The position numbers and the translations under genes are program-made. Positions 1 to 9,054 of a stretch of 64,000 bases of DNA are shown here, one piece after another. The stretch lies in assembly GCA_014237465.1 (NCBI GenBank), contig JABZFM010000026.1, positions 1 to 64,000 on the forward strand. Reading direction: 5' to 3'. The stretch's first letter is position 1, and every line of letters starts with the position of its first letter. The notes under the pieces are model-generated. The model saw only the letters and a program-made list of their open reading frames with translations. It ran no database searches and was not told the origin of the DNA. The DNA is from Desulfobacteraceae bacterium. GTDB lineage: Bacteria > Desulfobacterota > Desulfobacteria > Desulfobacterales > Desulfosalsimonadaceae.

Positions 1-138
1 TTCGTCGCGTCCGGGTTTTGCCTAAGGCTTCCTCCAGACCTTGCCTCGCGACAACGCCCTTGCCATCGGCTAACGGTTCCGACCACTTCGGCCCGTAGAG
101 GACTTCCACCTCCAAGATTCACGCCATGCCTGGCGCAC
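1..138 (-). mobile_element. Group II intron, 5' end (domain I), truncated by the window edge
   Basis: Read on the minus strand, the sequence starts with GTGCG at 138, the usual 5' end of bacterial group II introns (consensus GUGYG). It continues with GC-rich paired segments typical of domain I, such as GGAGGTGGAAGTCCTCTAC and the later GGAAGCCTTAGGCAAAACCC. The flank is a rho-independent terminator stem and T-run, which is the usual target of class C introns. The intron runs leftward out of the window, so the reverse transcriptase and domains II-VI are not visible. Class C is inferred from the insertion context only. Confidence 0.75.
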
Positions 139-139
139 T

Positions 140-175
140 AAAAATGCCGGGGAAACAAATATATATCCCCGGCAT
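140..175 (-). terminator. Rho-independent terminator, intron target site
   Basis: A 9-bp stem (ATGCCGGGG at 144-152, CCCCGGCAT at 167-175) with a 14-nt AT-rich loop is followed on the minus strand by five T residues. It terminates the leftward transcript of the small gene at 198-506. The group II intron begins one base after the T-run. Confidence 0.85.
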
Positions 176-197
176 CAAAGGTAAAAAAATATATGAA

Positions 198-506
198 CTA
201 TTTTTTAATAAATATTCCACCGATAATAAGTAAAAAAGATCCGACGATAACCATCAACAGCCACAACGGCATGTTCACCACATAATTCGCGCCATCCTGA
301 ATCGGTTCCCACGGGATACTGTCAATCCAGTCAAAATTCTCTTCATGCAGCATATCAAACAGCGTCGTATGATCATTACCACTTTTTTGGATGTTGTAAG
401 TGTTTAAGTTACCGGATTTACCCATAAAATTTCCAAGTTCACGATATGCGTAAAGACAAACACCACCGATCAGAGATGTCATTCCCGCAACATTAATTTT
501 TTTCAT
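198..506 (-). CDS. Small membrane-anchored protein of unknown function
   Basis: A 102-residue product that I do not recognise. An N-terminal segment (residues about 5-20, weakly hydrophobic) is followed by a polar middle part containing FDWIDSIPWEP. A strong C-terminal transmembrane helix (about 80-99) ends in Lys-Lys. The start is the internal ATG at 506 because GGGGAG lies six bases upstream; the longer reading from 530 has no ribosome binding site. It is last on the minus strand before a good terminator, about 90 bp downstream of the succinate dehydrogenase iron-sulfur gene, so it could be co-transcribed with that operon or have its own promoter. Confidence 0.65.
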   Translation of the reverse strand: MKKINVAGMTSLIGGVCLYAYRELGNFMGKSGNLNTYNIQKSGNDHTTLFDMLHEENFDWIDSIPWEPIQDGANYVVNMPLWLLMVIVGSFLLIIGGIFIKK

Positions 507-598
507 GCAATTCTCCCCGTTTATCGACAATTAGAAGAATAGTCTCTATTAAAACTGTTGTATACCACAAATTATATAACAACTTTATTAAAAATTTA

Positions 599-1354
599 TC
601 AAGAAAATTCTGCTTTTAAGAATTCACGATTCAGCCGGGCTATTTCAACAATGGATATGCCTTTGGGACATTCAACTTCACACTCGGTTTCATTGGAACA
701 GTTTCCAAATCCGCATTCATCCATCTGTCTCACCATTGCCTGGACTCGTTTGGCCGCTTCCGGTCTTCCCTGAGGAAGCAATGCAAGGTGGGACACCTTG
801 GCGCTGACAAACAACATGGCAGAGGCATTGGGGCAGGCTGCCACGCAGGCTCCGCATCCGATGCATGCAGCTGCAATGAATGCGGTTTCAGCAACTTCCC
901 CGGCAATGGGCAATGCATTGGCATCCGGTGCACCTCCGGCATTAACGGAAATATACCCGCCGGCCTGGATTATCTTATCCAAAGCGCTTCTGTCGACAAT
1001 TAGATCTTTAATGAGCGGAAATGCTCGTGAACGCCAGGGTTCGATCACAATGGTATCACCATCTGAAAAATGCCGCATATGCAGCTGGCATAAGGTGGTT
1101 TCTTTTTCATGCCCATGGGTCCGGCCATTGACGACAGCCCCGCACATGCCGCAGATGCCTTCCCTGCAGTCATGATCAAATGCGATGGGTTCCTTCCGAT
1201 TTTTAGTCAAATCTTCATTAACCACATCAATCATTTCAAGAAAAGACATATCAACGGAAATATCTTTTGCATGATAAGTTTCTAAACGCCCTTTTTTTTC
1301 ACCGCGGTTCTGGCGCCATACCTTTAATGTTAAATTAATCGTCTTGGATATCAT
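599..1354 (-). CDS. sdhB: Succinate dehydrogenase/fumarate reductase iron-sulfur subunit
   Basis: A 251-residue electron-transfer subunit linking the FAD subunit to the cytochrome b subunit at the membrane. The N-terminal plant-type ferredoxin domain carries the [2Fe-2S] motif [11 protein letters not shown] with a later Cys (TTLCQLH). The C-terminal part has [12 protein letters not shown] ([4Fe-4S]) and the Cys-rich CGFGNC...CEVECP region for the [3Fe-4S] and [4Fe-4S] clusters. The ATG overlaps the end of the flavoprotein gene by four bases (ATGA) and follows GAGGAG, so the two are translationally coupled. Sequence style matches the b558-type (B. subtilis-like) enzymes found in Desulfobacterota. 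Direction of catalysis (succinate oxidation or fumarate reduction) cannot be read from sequence; in propionate oxidation it would oxidise succinate. Confidence 0.93.
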   Translation of the reverse strand: MISKTINLTLKVWRQNRGEKKGRLETYHAKDISVDMSFLEMIDVVNEDLTKNRKEPIAFDHDCREGICGMCGAVVNGRTHGHEKETTLCQLHMRHFSDGDTIVIEPWRSRAFPLIKDLIVDRSALDKIIQAGGYISVNAGGAPDANALPIAGEVAETAFIAAACIGCGACVAACPNASAMLFVSAKVSHLALLPQGRPEAAKRVQAMVRQMDECGFGNCSNETECEVECPKGISIVEIARLNREFLKAEFS

Positions 1355-3267
1355 TTGTAGCTCCTCTGGGTTAATTCAACATTTTCAAAAGACAGTGACT
1401 CTTTATGAAAATCAGGCTTCTGATCATCACCAGTATATTCCCAGGCAGCGACATGACAAAAATTTTCATCATCTCTTTTGGCTTCATTCTCTTCGGTTTG
1501 AAAAGCGGTATTAAAGTGGCCACCGCATGACTCTTTTCGAGCCAGGGCATCATTAATCATCAGTTCACCAAACTCCAGAAAATCCGCAACACGTCCGGCA
1601 TTTTCAAGGCTTTGATTTAAATCATTACCGGTCCCGGGCACATAGACATTTTCCCAGAATTCATGTCTCAAATCCCTGATCATGGATAAGGCCTTTGATA
1701 AACCTTCTTCGTTTCTTGACATACCGCAATGATCCCAGAGAATCAATCCAAGTTCACGATGAAATTCCGAAACCGTCCGATTACCATTGACTGAGAGCAG
1801 TTTGTTGATTCTCTTTTGAACATCATCAATCCCCTGTTTAAATTCTTTACTGTCTGATACATTGACTTTTGAAAAGGAAGTCTGGGCCAGATACCCGCCG
1901 ATTGTATAGGGAATCACAAAATAACCATCCGCAAGCCCCTGCATAAGCGCACTGGCACCCAGTCGATTGGCGCCATGATCGGAAAAATTGGCTTCTCCAA
2001 GAACAAACAGGCCCGGAATGGTGCTCATCAGGTTATAATCCACCCAAAGCCCGCCCATGGTATAATGGACGGCCGGAAAAATCATCATAGGATTTTTATA
2101 AGGATTATCACCGGTTATTTTTTCATACATTTCAAAAAGATTTCCGTATTTACCGGCAATCACGTTTTCTCCGTCTCGTTTGATGGCATCCGAAAAATCA
2201 AGATACACGGCAAGGCCGGTTTCACCGACCCCTTTTCCCTTGTCGCACTGTTCTTTTGCATTTCGGGACGCTACATCACGCGGTACAAGGTTTCCGAAAC
2301 TGGGATATTTATTTTCCAGAAAATAATCTCTTTCCGATTCCGGAATATCCCTGGGCAGGCGTTTATCCCCTGGTTTTTTGGGTACCCATACCCGGCCGTC
2401 GTTTCGAAGACTTTCACTCATTAAAGTCAGTTTTGACTGAAACGTTCCATGAACCGGAATACATGTGGGATGAATTTGAGTAAAACAGGGATTGGCAAAA
2501 TAAGCGCCTTTTTTATAGGCCCTGAAAGCCGCGGTTACGTTTGACGACATTGCATTGGTGGAAAGATTAAACACATTCCCGTAACCACCAGTTGCAAGAA
2601 CAACGGCATGGGCATCATAGGTTTCAATCTCACCGGTGATCAGATTTCTTACCACGAGTCCCCTGGCCTTTCCGTCTACAAGCACCAGGTCCATCATTTC
2701 CCTGCGGGGAAAGAGTTTAACCATTCCGATTGAGACCTGACGCATGAGTGCACTGTAGGCACCCAGCAATAACTGCTGGCCGGTCTGTCCTTTGGCGTAA
2801 AAAGTTCGGGAAACCTGGGCGCCGCCAAACGACCGATTATCCAGAAATCCACCGTAATCCCGGGCAAAAGGAATCCCTTGTGCAACACAATGGTCAATAA
2901 TATTACAGCTCAGCTGGGCCAGTCGATAGACATTGGCTTCCCTTGCCCTGAAATCACCACCCTTTACCGTATCATAAAACAACCGCCAGACACTGTCTCC
3001 ATCATTGGCGTAATTCTTGGCTGCATTGATGCCACCCTGTGCGGCAATGCTGTGAGCCCTTCGCGGACTATCCTGAATACAGAAATTTTTAACATGGTAC
3101 CCCAGTTCAGCAAGGGTTGCGGCTGCTGAAGCACCTGCCAGTCCGGTACCCACAACAATAATTTCAAATTTTTTTTTATTTGCAGGATTCACCAGTTTTA
3201 AATTAAATCGGTGCTGATCCCATTTTTCAGCCAAAGGCCCTGCTGGAATTTTAGCATCTAATTTCAT
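1351..3267 (-). CDS. sdhA: Succinate dehydrogenase/fumarate reductase flavoprotein subunit
   Basis: A 638-residue catalytic subunit that interconverts succinate and fumarate. The FAD-binding [17 protein letters not shown] motif is near the N-terminus, followed by [12 protein letters not shown], whose His carries covalent FAD in this family. The HPTC substrate-site region and the C-terminal Arg-rich segment are present. The start is chosen at 3267: AAGGA lies six bases upstream and the protein then begins [10 protein letters not shown]. The open frame continues to 3342, but those 25 codons ([12 protein letters not shown]...) are translated from an interspersed repeat and are almost surely not part of the protein. 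Order is sdhC, repeat, sdhA, sdhB. Confidence 0.94.
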   Translation of the reverse strand: MKLDAKIPAGPLAEKWDQHRFNLKLVNPANKKKFEIIVVGTGLAGASAAATLAELGYHVKNFCIQDSPRRAHSIAAQGGINAAKNYANDGDSVWRLFYDTVKGGDFRAREANVYRLAQLSCNIIDHCVAQGIPFARDYGGFLDNRSFGGAQVSRTFYAKGQTGQQLLLGAYSALMRQVSIGMVKLFPRREMMDLVLVDGKARGLVVRNLITGEIETYDAHAVVLATGGYGNVFNLSTNAMSSNVTAAFRAYKKGAYFANPCFTQIHPTCIPVHGTFQSKLTLMSESLRNDGRVWVPKKPGDKRLPRDIPESERDYFLENKYPSFGNLVPRDVASRNAKEQCDKGKGVGETGLAVYLDFSDAIKRDGENVIAGKYGNLFEMYEKITGDNPYKNPMMIFPAVHYTMGGLWVDYNLMSTIPGLFVLGEANFSDHGANRLGASALMQGLADGYFVIPYTIGGYLAQTSFSKVNVSDSKEFKQGIDDVQKRINKLLSVNGNRTVSEFHRELGLILWDHCGMSRNEEGLSKALSMIRDLRHEFWENVYVPGTGNDLNQSLENAGRVADFLEFGELMINDALARKESCGGHFNTAFQTEENEAKRDDENFCHVAAWEYTGDDQKPDFHKESLSFENVELTQRSYK

Positions 3268-3284
3268 AAGCATTCCTTGACAAA

Positions 3285-3428
3285 CTCGTAAAAAGTCAGA
3301 CTCCGATGGCAAAGTATAAAAGTTCAAATTTAAGGCGCGCAAATTCTGAGTAATGATTCGTACTTAACGTACTTTGAAGAAACGAAGAATGCAGCGCAAC
3401 GCAAAAGTTGGACTTTTTACAAAGCCAT
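3285..3428 (+). repeat. Interspersed repeat copy 1 (short type), between sdhC and sdhA
   Basis: About 144 bp. The ends are inverted repeats sharing GTAAAAAGTC (CTCGTAAAAAGTC at left, GACTTTTTACAAAGCC at right). The inner part has GATGGCAAAGTATAAAAGTTCAAATT, GGCGCGCAAAT and GAAGAAACGAAGAATGCAGCGCAACGC, shared with copies at 8421, 8889, 32114 and 63076. It is non-coding and lies inside the operon, supplying the sequence just upstream of the sdhA ribosome binding site. Confidence 0.9.
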
Positions 3429-3438
3429 CATTCCTTAA

Positions 3439-4080
3439 TTACATGATAAAACTTACATACACAGGGATAAAACCGAATCCGGCGGCGGCAAGCAGGCTGA
3501 ATATAACTCCCATCCCTTTAATTGCCGGCATATACTTGGGATGATTGGCCCCAAAAGTCTGGAAAAGACTCCAGAAACCATGACTGATGTGAATTGCGAC
3601 AATAATTACAGCGAAAGTATAAAAGATCACGTAAGGTAGCATGGAAAATGTCGCGTCAATCGCCTGGAATACCGTTTGCCGGGAATGATCGATAAAATGG
3701 AAATTTAATAAATGTATCACCACAAAGATTAAGATTAATACACCCGTATACGGCATGGTTGCGGATCCGATGGTGCGCCCGCCGGCATTCTTACTAACCT
3801 GATATCGTACCGGCCGGGCCTGCAGATTCTGCCAGAACAGGATTAAACCGGAGGAGACATGAATGGCAGCAAATGCCAGCAAACCGAGCTCAGCGATGCG
3901 AATCAACGGACCTAAAGCATGAAGGTGTTCAACATATGACAGGAACAGACCTTTCCCGCCATAAAGTGTTAAATTGCCGATTAAATGAATTAACAAAAAC
4001 AGACAAAACCCAAGGCCGGTAAGCGCCATCAGCAACTTCTTACCGATTGAGGACCGAAGCATGTTAAAAAACCAATTCAT
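3439..4080 (-). CDS. sdhC: Succinate dehydrogenase/fumarate reductase cytochrome b558 subunit
   Basis: A 213-residue integral membrane subunit that binds heme and the quinone and anchors the SdhAB heads. Five hydrophobic helices can be traced, and His residues within or near them (for example LIHLIGN, AAIHVSSG, VVIHLLNFHF, AIHISHGFW) are candidate heme ligands. This matches the single-polypeptide b558 family rather than the two-subunit SdhCD type. The ATG at 4080 is preceded by GGAG at eight bases and gives MNWFFNML; the upstream ATG seven codons earlier lacks a better site. It is the first gene of the sdhCAB set, with a repeat between it and sdhA, and lies downstream of sucCD. Confidence 0.9.
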   Translation of the reverse strand: MNWFFNMLRSSIGKKLLMALTGLGFCLFLLIHLIGNLTLYGGKGLFLSYVEHLHALGPLIRIAELGLLAFAAIHVSSGLILFWQNLQARPVRYQVSKNAGGRTIGSATMPYTGVLILIFVVIHLLNFHFIDHSRQTVFQAIDATFSMLPYVIFYTFAVIIVAIHISHGFWSLFQTFGANHPKYMPAIKGMGVIFSLLAAAGFGFIPVYVSFIM

Positions 4081-4173
4081 CACAAATTCTCCAGATGGCA
4101 TAAAAAAATAACTTGTTTGCCATCAGTACAAGCGCAGATTATTTTATTTAAACGAATGCTCTTCATGCAACTA

Positions 4174-5049
4174 TTACGTTGGAAAAATCTCAGCACACAT
4201 TTCACCAATATAGCCCAGATTTTCACAGACATGCACACCGGCATTCTTCAACGCTTCAATTTTAGCCGTCGCAGTTCCGCTGCTGCCGCTGATAATGGCG
4301 CCGGCATGCCCCATACGTCTGCCCGGAGGGGCTGTTATTCCGGCAATAAACCCGATAACCGGTTTGGTTAGATTGGTTTTGATAAATTCCGCAGCATCTT
4401 CTTCTGCATTTCCACCGATTTCGCCGACCATGACAATGCCCTTTGTTTCAGGATCATTTTCAAAAGCCTCCAGGCAGTCAATAAAATTGGTGCCGTTAAT
4501 CGGATCACCGCCGATACCGATGCACGTCGTTTGACCGATCCCCTGGCCGGTAAGTTGAAATACCACTTCATAGGTCAATGTTCCGGACCTGGATACCACA
4601 CCGATGGGGCCTCCTGGTTTGTGTATCTGGGCCGGCATAATACCGATTTTTGCCTGTCCGGGCGTGATAATCCCGGGGCAGTTCGGCCCGATCAGACGTG
4701 AGCCGGAGCCGTTGATCATCTGTTTAACCTTCATCATGTCCAGCACCGGAATCCCTTCGGTAATGGCAATAATTAACTCAATGCCGGCATCTATTGATTC
4801 CATAATCGCATCAGCGGCAAACGGCGGCGGCACAAAAATCATACTGCAGTTGGCTCGGGTTTGGTTCACAGCATCCCGGACACCGTTGAATACCGGGATA
4901 CCGTCCATGTCACTGCCGCCCTTTCCGGGTGTCACACCGGCAACCACATGGGTGCCATAGGATACACATTGACGGGTATGAAACTGACCTTCCTTACCGG
5001 TTATTCCCTGAACAAGCAGTCGGGTATCGGAATTAACGAAAACACTCAT
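4174..5049 (-). CDS. sucD: Succinyl-CoA synthetase alpha subunit
   Basis: A 291-residue ADP/GDP-forming succinate-CoA ligase alpha subunit. The N-terminal CoA-binding Rossmann domain begins [23 protein letters not shown], and the C-terminal ligase domain carries [14 protein letters not shown] with the phosphohistidine. It works as an alpha-beta pair with SucC, converting succinyl-CoA from methylmalonyl-CoA mutase into succinate with substrate-level phosphorylation. Only 41 bp separate it from sucC, and it is followed 93 bp later by sdhC, so the metabolic order of steps is kept in the gene order. Length is normal for the family. Confidence 0.96.
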   Translation of the reverse strand: MSVFVNSDTRLLVQGITGKEGQFHTRQCVSYGTHVVAGVTPGKGGSDMDGIPVFNGVRDAVNQTRANCSMIFVPPPFAADAIMESIDAGIELIIAITEGIPVLDMMKVKQMINGSGSRLIGPNCPGIITPGQAKIGIMPAQIHKPGGPIGVVSRSGTLTYEVVFQLTGQGIGQTTCIGIGGDPINGTNFIDCLEAFENDPETKGIVMVGEIGGNAEEDAAEFIKTNLTKPVIGFIAGITAPPGRRMGHAGAIISGSSGTATAKIEALKNAGVHVCENLGYIGEMCAEIFPT

Positions 5050-5090
5050 GAGAATAAAACTTCCTTATAGTCAAAAATCTTAGATTAGTG

Positions 5091-6254
5091 TTAAGAAGCC
5101 ACAATTTTGGCCACAATCTCACCGGCGGATTTCATGTCGTTGGCTGTGAAAAGATCCAGGCCGGAATCCGCAAGTATACGTCTTCCCTCTTTGACATTCG
5201 TTCCTTCCATTCTTACAACCAGCGGCACATTGATTTCCGTATTTCTGGCAGCCTCAACAACACCTTTTGCAAGGACATCACAACGAAGAATGCCACCGAA
5301 AATATTGATTAATATGGCTTTTACCTTGTCATCGCTTAAAATGATCTTAAATCCGTTTTCAACCATTTCAGCGGTGGCTCCGCCGCCTACATCCAAAAAA
5401 TTAGCCGGTTCAGCGCCAGCCAGTTTGATAGTATCCATCACTGCCATGGCCAAACCTGCGCCATTAACCATATTTCCGACCGTCCCATCGAGATTTATGT
5501 AATTAAGATTAAATTTTGAGGCCTCTACATCCAAAGGATCTTCTTCTTCAAGATCTCTGAATTCCAGAAGATCTTTATGCCGGAATAAGGCATTGTCATC
5601 AAAATCCATTTTGGCATCTAATGCCAGTACCTTGTTTTCTTTGGTAATGACCAGCGGATTAATCTCAACCAGCGAACAGTCTGTTTCAATAAATAATTGA
5701 TACAGCCGGGTGAGCATTTGTGTAAATTCCTTATTTATCGGAGTTGGAAGGTTTAAACCAAAAGAGACTTTCCGACAGTGAAACGGCTGGATACCGCTTA
5801 AAGGATTGATATGCACTTTTATGATCTTTTCAGGAGATGTCTCAGCGACCTCTTCGATATCCATTCCCCCGGCCTCACTGGCAATCACAAGAATACAGGC
5901 GGTTTCCCTGTCCGGAATAAGGCTCAAATATAATTCTTTATCTATGTTTACACCTTCTTCCACAAGTACCTGTTTAACGACTTTGCCTTCCGGGCCCGTC
6001 TGATGCGTCACCAGGTTCATTCCGATAATAGCTTCCGCATGTTGAGAAACTTCATCAAGAGAATGCGCAAGCTGAACACCGCCGCCCTTCCCGCGTCCGC
6101 CGGCATGAATCTGGGCCTTCACAACTACCGGGAAATGGCCGATTTCTGATGCTATTTGTTTGGCTTTTTCAGAATCAAGCGCCAGCCCCCCACTGGGGGT
6201 CGGCACCTGATATTTTCTGAAAAGTTGTTTTGCCTGGAATTCATGAATTTTCAT
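5091..6254 (-). CDS. sucC: Succinyl-CoA synthetase beta subunit
   Basis: A 387-residue beta subunit with an N-terminal ATP-grasp domain ([36 protein letters not shown]) and a C-terminal flavodoxin-like ligase domain ([16 protein letters not shown]). It binds nucleotide and succinate and pairs with SucD. The start has GGAG eight bases upstream. It lies 30 bp downstream of the biotin-carrying carboxyltransferase gene, which ties succinyl-CoA synthetase to the methylmalonyl-CoA pathway rather than to a separate TCA operon. Confidence 0.96.
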   Translation of the reverse strand: MKIHEFQAKQLFRKYQVPTPSGGLALDSEKAKQIASEIGHFPVVVKAQIHAGGRGKGGGVQLAHSLDEVSQHAEAIIGMNLVTHQTGPEGKVVKQVLVEEGVNIDKELYLSLIPDRETACILVIASEAGGMDIEEVAETSPEKIIKVHINPLSGIQPFHCRKVSFGLNLPTPINKEFTQMLTRLYQLFIETDCSLVEINPLVITKENKVLALDAKMDFDDNALFRHKDLLEFRDLEEEDPLDVEASKFNLNYINLDGTVGNMVNGAGLAMAVMDTIKLAGAEPANFLDVGGGATAEMVENGFKIILSDDKVKAILINIFGGILRCDVLAKGVVEAARNTEINVPLVVRMEGTNVKEGRRILADSGLDLFTANDMKSAGEIVAKIVAS

Positions 6255-6284
6255 ACGTTTTTCTCCAGCCTGAAATTAACTTAA

Positions 6285-8339
6285 CTATCCGATAACACAG
6301 AGCACGTCATTTTTTGAAACTGAATCACCGCTCTTAAAATTAATTGATTTAATCGTACCGCTGACCGGCGCCGGGAGTGAATTTTCCATTTTCATGGCTT
6401 CAAGAACAACGACAGGATCGCCTTTTTCAACCGAATCCCCAACTTCTTTAGCGTAGCTGACAATCATTCCGGGCATAGGCGCTGTAAGTGGCGTCCCATC
6501 CGCATCTGAAACTGCTGGTTTGGGTGCCGGAGCCGGAGTCGAAGGTTTCGGCGCTGGTGCAGACGGCGTCGGAGCAGCAGGAGCAGGCTGTGGTGCCGGA
6601 ACTGTTGCAGCTCTCGGCGCTGCAAATGCTTGCGCTTGAGGCGGCATTGCAGGTGCTGCCGGGGCGACCGGCGGCTGTGCATAAGTAATAACCGGCTGGC
6701 CGCCAGGCTCATCAACACTTACTTCAAAATATTCATCTTCGATAAATACGTTAAAGGTTCTGGTATGCTCACCTTTTGCCGGTGCTTGCCCAGAAGATTT
6801 TTCCACAAGTTTGCCGGCCTTGGCCTTGGCCATGATCTCATCAGCTTTTTTGACATCTTCAAGTGTTCTGGCTTTAAGTGAATCCGGCGGTGTTTCTTTT
6901 CCGTATTTGTACATCAGGAATTTTTTACCGGTCACGGGGTACAGTGTATATAAAACAATATCTTCAAGATCAGTAGTCAGGCCTTTGAGTTCATTTTTGG
7001 ATTTTTCCAGTTCAGGTTCAAGAACTTCTCCAGGCCTGCAGGTGATTGGTTTTGTGCCTCTTTCATACCCTTTCAACGCTTTTTTCTGAAGTTTTGAACT
7101 GATGGGAACCGCTGTTTTTCCGTATAACCCGTAGCACAAATCTTTTACCTGGGCCGTAATCATCTTATAATCTTCATCTTCATCATCAAACAAAACGTTA
7201 TTGACCGTCTGGGTTCCGACGATCTGACTGGTCGGTGTGACCAGCGGAATCTGTCCGAGATCTCTTCTCACCCGGGGCAGCTCGGCAAATACTTCATCGA
7301 TTCGATCCAGGGCATCCATTTCACGCAGTTGATTAACCAGGTTGGAAAGCATTCCGCCCGGAGTTTGATGAAGCAGAACATTAATATCAATAATCGAAAC
7401 CTTTGAGTCATCCAGAAGATGCTTGTATTTGGGAAGGACGTCTTTTTCCAGAACAACATTAATTTCGGCAAGTTTCTTAATATCAAAACCGGTATCCCGG
7501 TTGGTGCCGATTAAAGACATCACCAGCGGTTCAACCGCAGGATGAGATGTCCTATATGCATAACTGGACATACAGGTATCAATGATATCCACACCGGCCT
7601 CAACGGCTTTTAAATGCGTCATGGACGCCATGCCGGAAGTGAAATGACTGTGCAGATGAATAGGGATATCCGTGGTTTCCTTCAAGGCTTTAATCAGCTC
7701 GAATGCGTCATAGGGAGCCATTAACCCGGCCATGTCTTTGATGCAGATACTGTCAGCCTGCATTTTTTCAAGGTCTTTGGCTTTATTAAGATAGTAATCC
7801 AGGTTGTAGACTTCTCCGCCCATGCGGGGCTCGGTCAATGAATAACAGATACACCCCTGAAAATGCTTACCACAGTCTTTTATCGCGGCGACCACTGTTT
7901 CAAAATTCCGGAAGTCGTTCAATGCGTCAAAGGTTCTGAATATATCCATTCCGTTCTCTGCTGCTTTTTCAACAAATGCACGGGCGACATCATCCGCATA
8001 GTTACGGTATCCGACAACATTTTGCCCTCTAAGCAACATGGAAAAAGGTGTTTTCTTAATATAGCGCTTTAAGGTGCGAAGTCTCTGCCATGGATCTTCA
8101 TTTAAAAATCGATGCATCGTATCAAAGGTTGCGCCGCCCCAGACTTCCATACCCCAGAAACCGATTTCATCCATCATTTCGGCAACCGGTATCATGTCTT
8201 CGGTTCGTCCCCGGGTGGCAAAAAGGGACTGGTGCCCGTCGCGAAGTGTCAGATCCTGAATTTTTACCGGATTTTCTGCCTTTGGACGGTTATCATAATC
8301 ATCAATTGACTGCATCTTCACTTTAAAATGATCACTCAT
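6285..8339 (-). CDS. oadA: Biotin-carrying 5S-type carboxyltransferase (oxaloacetate decarboxylase alpha / pyruvate carboxylase B / transcarboxylase 5S-1.3S fusion)
   Basis: A 684-residue protein. The N-terminal TIM-barrel carboxyltransferase domain starts with QDLTLRDGHQSLFATR (metal and substrate site) and includes HLHSHFTSGMA. A PycB/OadA conserved domain follows, then a Pro/Ala-rich linker (about residues 565-620). A C-terminal biotinyl domain carries EAMKMEN with the target Lys about residue 650, 35 residues from the end. It moves CO2 between oxaloacetate/pyruvate and biotin. With the 12S-type gene upstream and no biotin carboxylase in the window, a transcarboxylase (oxaloacetate plus propionyl-CoA giving pyruvate plus methylmalonyl-CoA) is the likely role; an Na+-pump decarboxylase is less likely because no membrane beta subunit is seen. 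The start at 8339 follows GAGGAG. Confidence 0.9.
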   Translation of the reverse strand: MSDHFKVKMQSIDDYDNRPKAENPVKIQDLTLRDGHQSLFATRGRTEDMIPVAEMMDEIGFWGMEVWGGATFDTMHRFLNEDPWQRLRTLKRYIKKTPFSMLLRGQNVVGYRNYADDVARAFVEKAAENGMDIFRTFDALNDFRNFETVVAAIKDCGKHFQGCICYSLTEPRMGGEVYNLDYYLNKAKDLEKMQADSICIKDMAGLMAPYDAFELIKALKETTDIPIHLHSHFTSGMASMTHLKAVEAGVDIIDTCMSSYAYRTSHPAVEPLVMSLIGTNRDTGFDIKKLAEINVVLEKDVLPKYKHLLDDSKVSIIDINVLLHQTPGGMLSNLVNQLREMDALDRIDEVFAELPRVRRDLGQIPLVTPTSQIVGTQTVNNVLFDDEDEDYKMITAQVKDLCYGLYGKTAVPISSKLQKKALKGYERGTKPITCRPGEVLEPELEKSKNELKGLTTDLEDIVLYTLYPVTGKKFLMYKYGKETPPDSLKARTLEDVKKADEIMAKAKAGKLVEKSSGQAPAKGEHTRTFNVFIEDEYFEVSVDEPGGQPVITYAQPPVAPAAPAMPPQAQAFAAPRAATVPAPQPAPAAPTPSAPAPKPSTPAPAPKPAVSDADGTPLTAPMPGMIVSYAKEVGDSVEKGDPVVVLEAMKMENSLPAPVSGTIKSINFKSGDSVSKNDVLCVIG

Positions 8340-8420
8340 TGGAATCTCCTCATTAATATCGTGTGACATATAAATAAATTTTGAACGTCTGAAACGTTAC
8401 AAATTTTTGATTAAATATTG

Positions 8421-8568
8421 ATGGCTTCGTAAAAAGTCCAACTTCTGCGTTGCGCTGCATCTTTCGTTTCTTCAAAGTACGAAAAGTACGAATCATCACT
8501 GACGGATTTGCGCGCCTTGAATTTAAACTTTTATACTTTGCCATCGAAATCTTACTTTTTACGAGTTT
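8421..8568 (+). repeat. Interspersed repeat copy 2 (short type, inverted relative to copy 1)
   Basis: About 148 bp starting ATGGCTTCGTAAAAAGTCC and ending CTTACTTTTTACGAGTTT, in the opposite orientation to the copies at 3285 and 63076. It lies between the 80-residue small subunit gene and the biotin-subunit gene. Any open frames through it (such as one reading [11 protein letters not shown]) are by-products of the repeat. Confidence 0.9.
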
Positions 8569-8613
8569 ATCAATATTGTTTTGTAATAAAAAAATACTTA
8601 AAAGCACTGATGA

Positions 8614-8856
8614 TCAGAATTTTTGTTTTGATCCGTGAAATGCTTTCATTTGCATCATCGACCGCATCTGCATCTGCTGCTGCCGGCCGCTGATGCCCCA
8701 TAAATTCATAACCAGCGGCGCTGGTTCTTTTGTTTCTGCAATTGCAGGCGCCAAACCAGCAACCTGAGACATGGAGAATGCAACCGCCTCCTGCTCTGAT
8801 TTTATATAATTTGCAACTGCTGCTATTACGGCAATTTTCTTTTTTCTATCTGACAT
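8614..8856 (-). CDS. Small carboxyltransferase-associated subunit (MmdE/epsilon-like)
   Basis: An 80-residue protein between the 12S-type and the biotin/5S-type carboxyltransferase genes. It starts MSDRKKKIAVIAAVANYIKS, a short helix with Ala/Val character. The C-terminal segment LWGISGRQQQMQMRSMMQ resembles the W-x-x-x-G-R tails of small accessory subunits of acyl-CoA carboxylases and methylmalonyl-CoA decarboxylases. GAGGAT precedes the ATG. In those enzymes such subunits stabilise the complex. The assignment rests on position and this tail motif. An interspersed repeat lies on each side of the gene, so the three-gene operon has been interrupted twice without loss of its order. Confidence 0.6.
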   Translation of the reverse strand: MSDRKKKIAVIAAVANYIKSEQEAVAFSMSQVAGLAPAIAETKEPAPLVMNLWGISGRQQQMQMRSMMQMKAFHGSKQKF

Positions 8857-8888
8857 ACTATCCTCAATTTATCTTTTGATTAAATAAG

Positions 8889-9044
8889 ATGGCTTTGTAA
8901 AAAATCCAACTTCTGCGTTGCGCTGCATCCTTCGTTTCTTCAAAGTACGAAAAGTACGTATCATCACTGACGGATTTGCGCGCCTTGCCAATTTTATAAG
9001 ATTGGTGAACTTTTATACTTTGCCATCGAAATCTTACCTTTTCA
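8889..9044 (+). repeat. Interspersed repeat copy 3 (long type)
   Basis: About 156 bp starting ATGGCTTTGTAAAAAATCC. It contains the extra 18-bp inverted segment CCAATTTTATAAGATTGG (8988-9005) also present in the copy at 63076 but missing from the short copies. Its right inverted end is degraded (CTTACCTTTTCAAGG). It ends about ten bases from the stop codon of the 12S-type gene. Confidence 0.88.
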
Positions 9045-9054
9045 AGGCCCATTC

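Noticed and set aside
3268-3342. Longer reading of the sdhA protein (25 extra codons)
   Set aside because: The extra codons are translated from an interspersed repeat and the ribosome site is at the later ATG.
8353-8693. Open frames in both directions through the repeat at 8421-8568
   Set aside because: They encode the same peptides as the repeat copies at other loci and have no ribosome sites.
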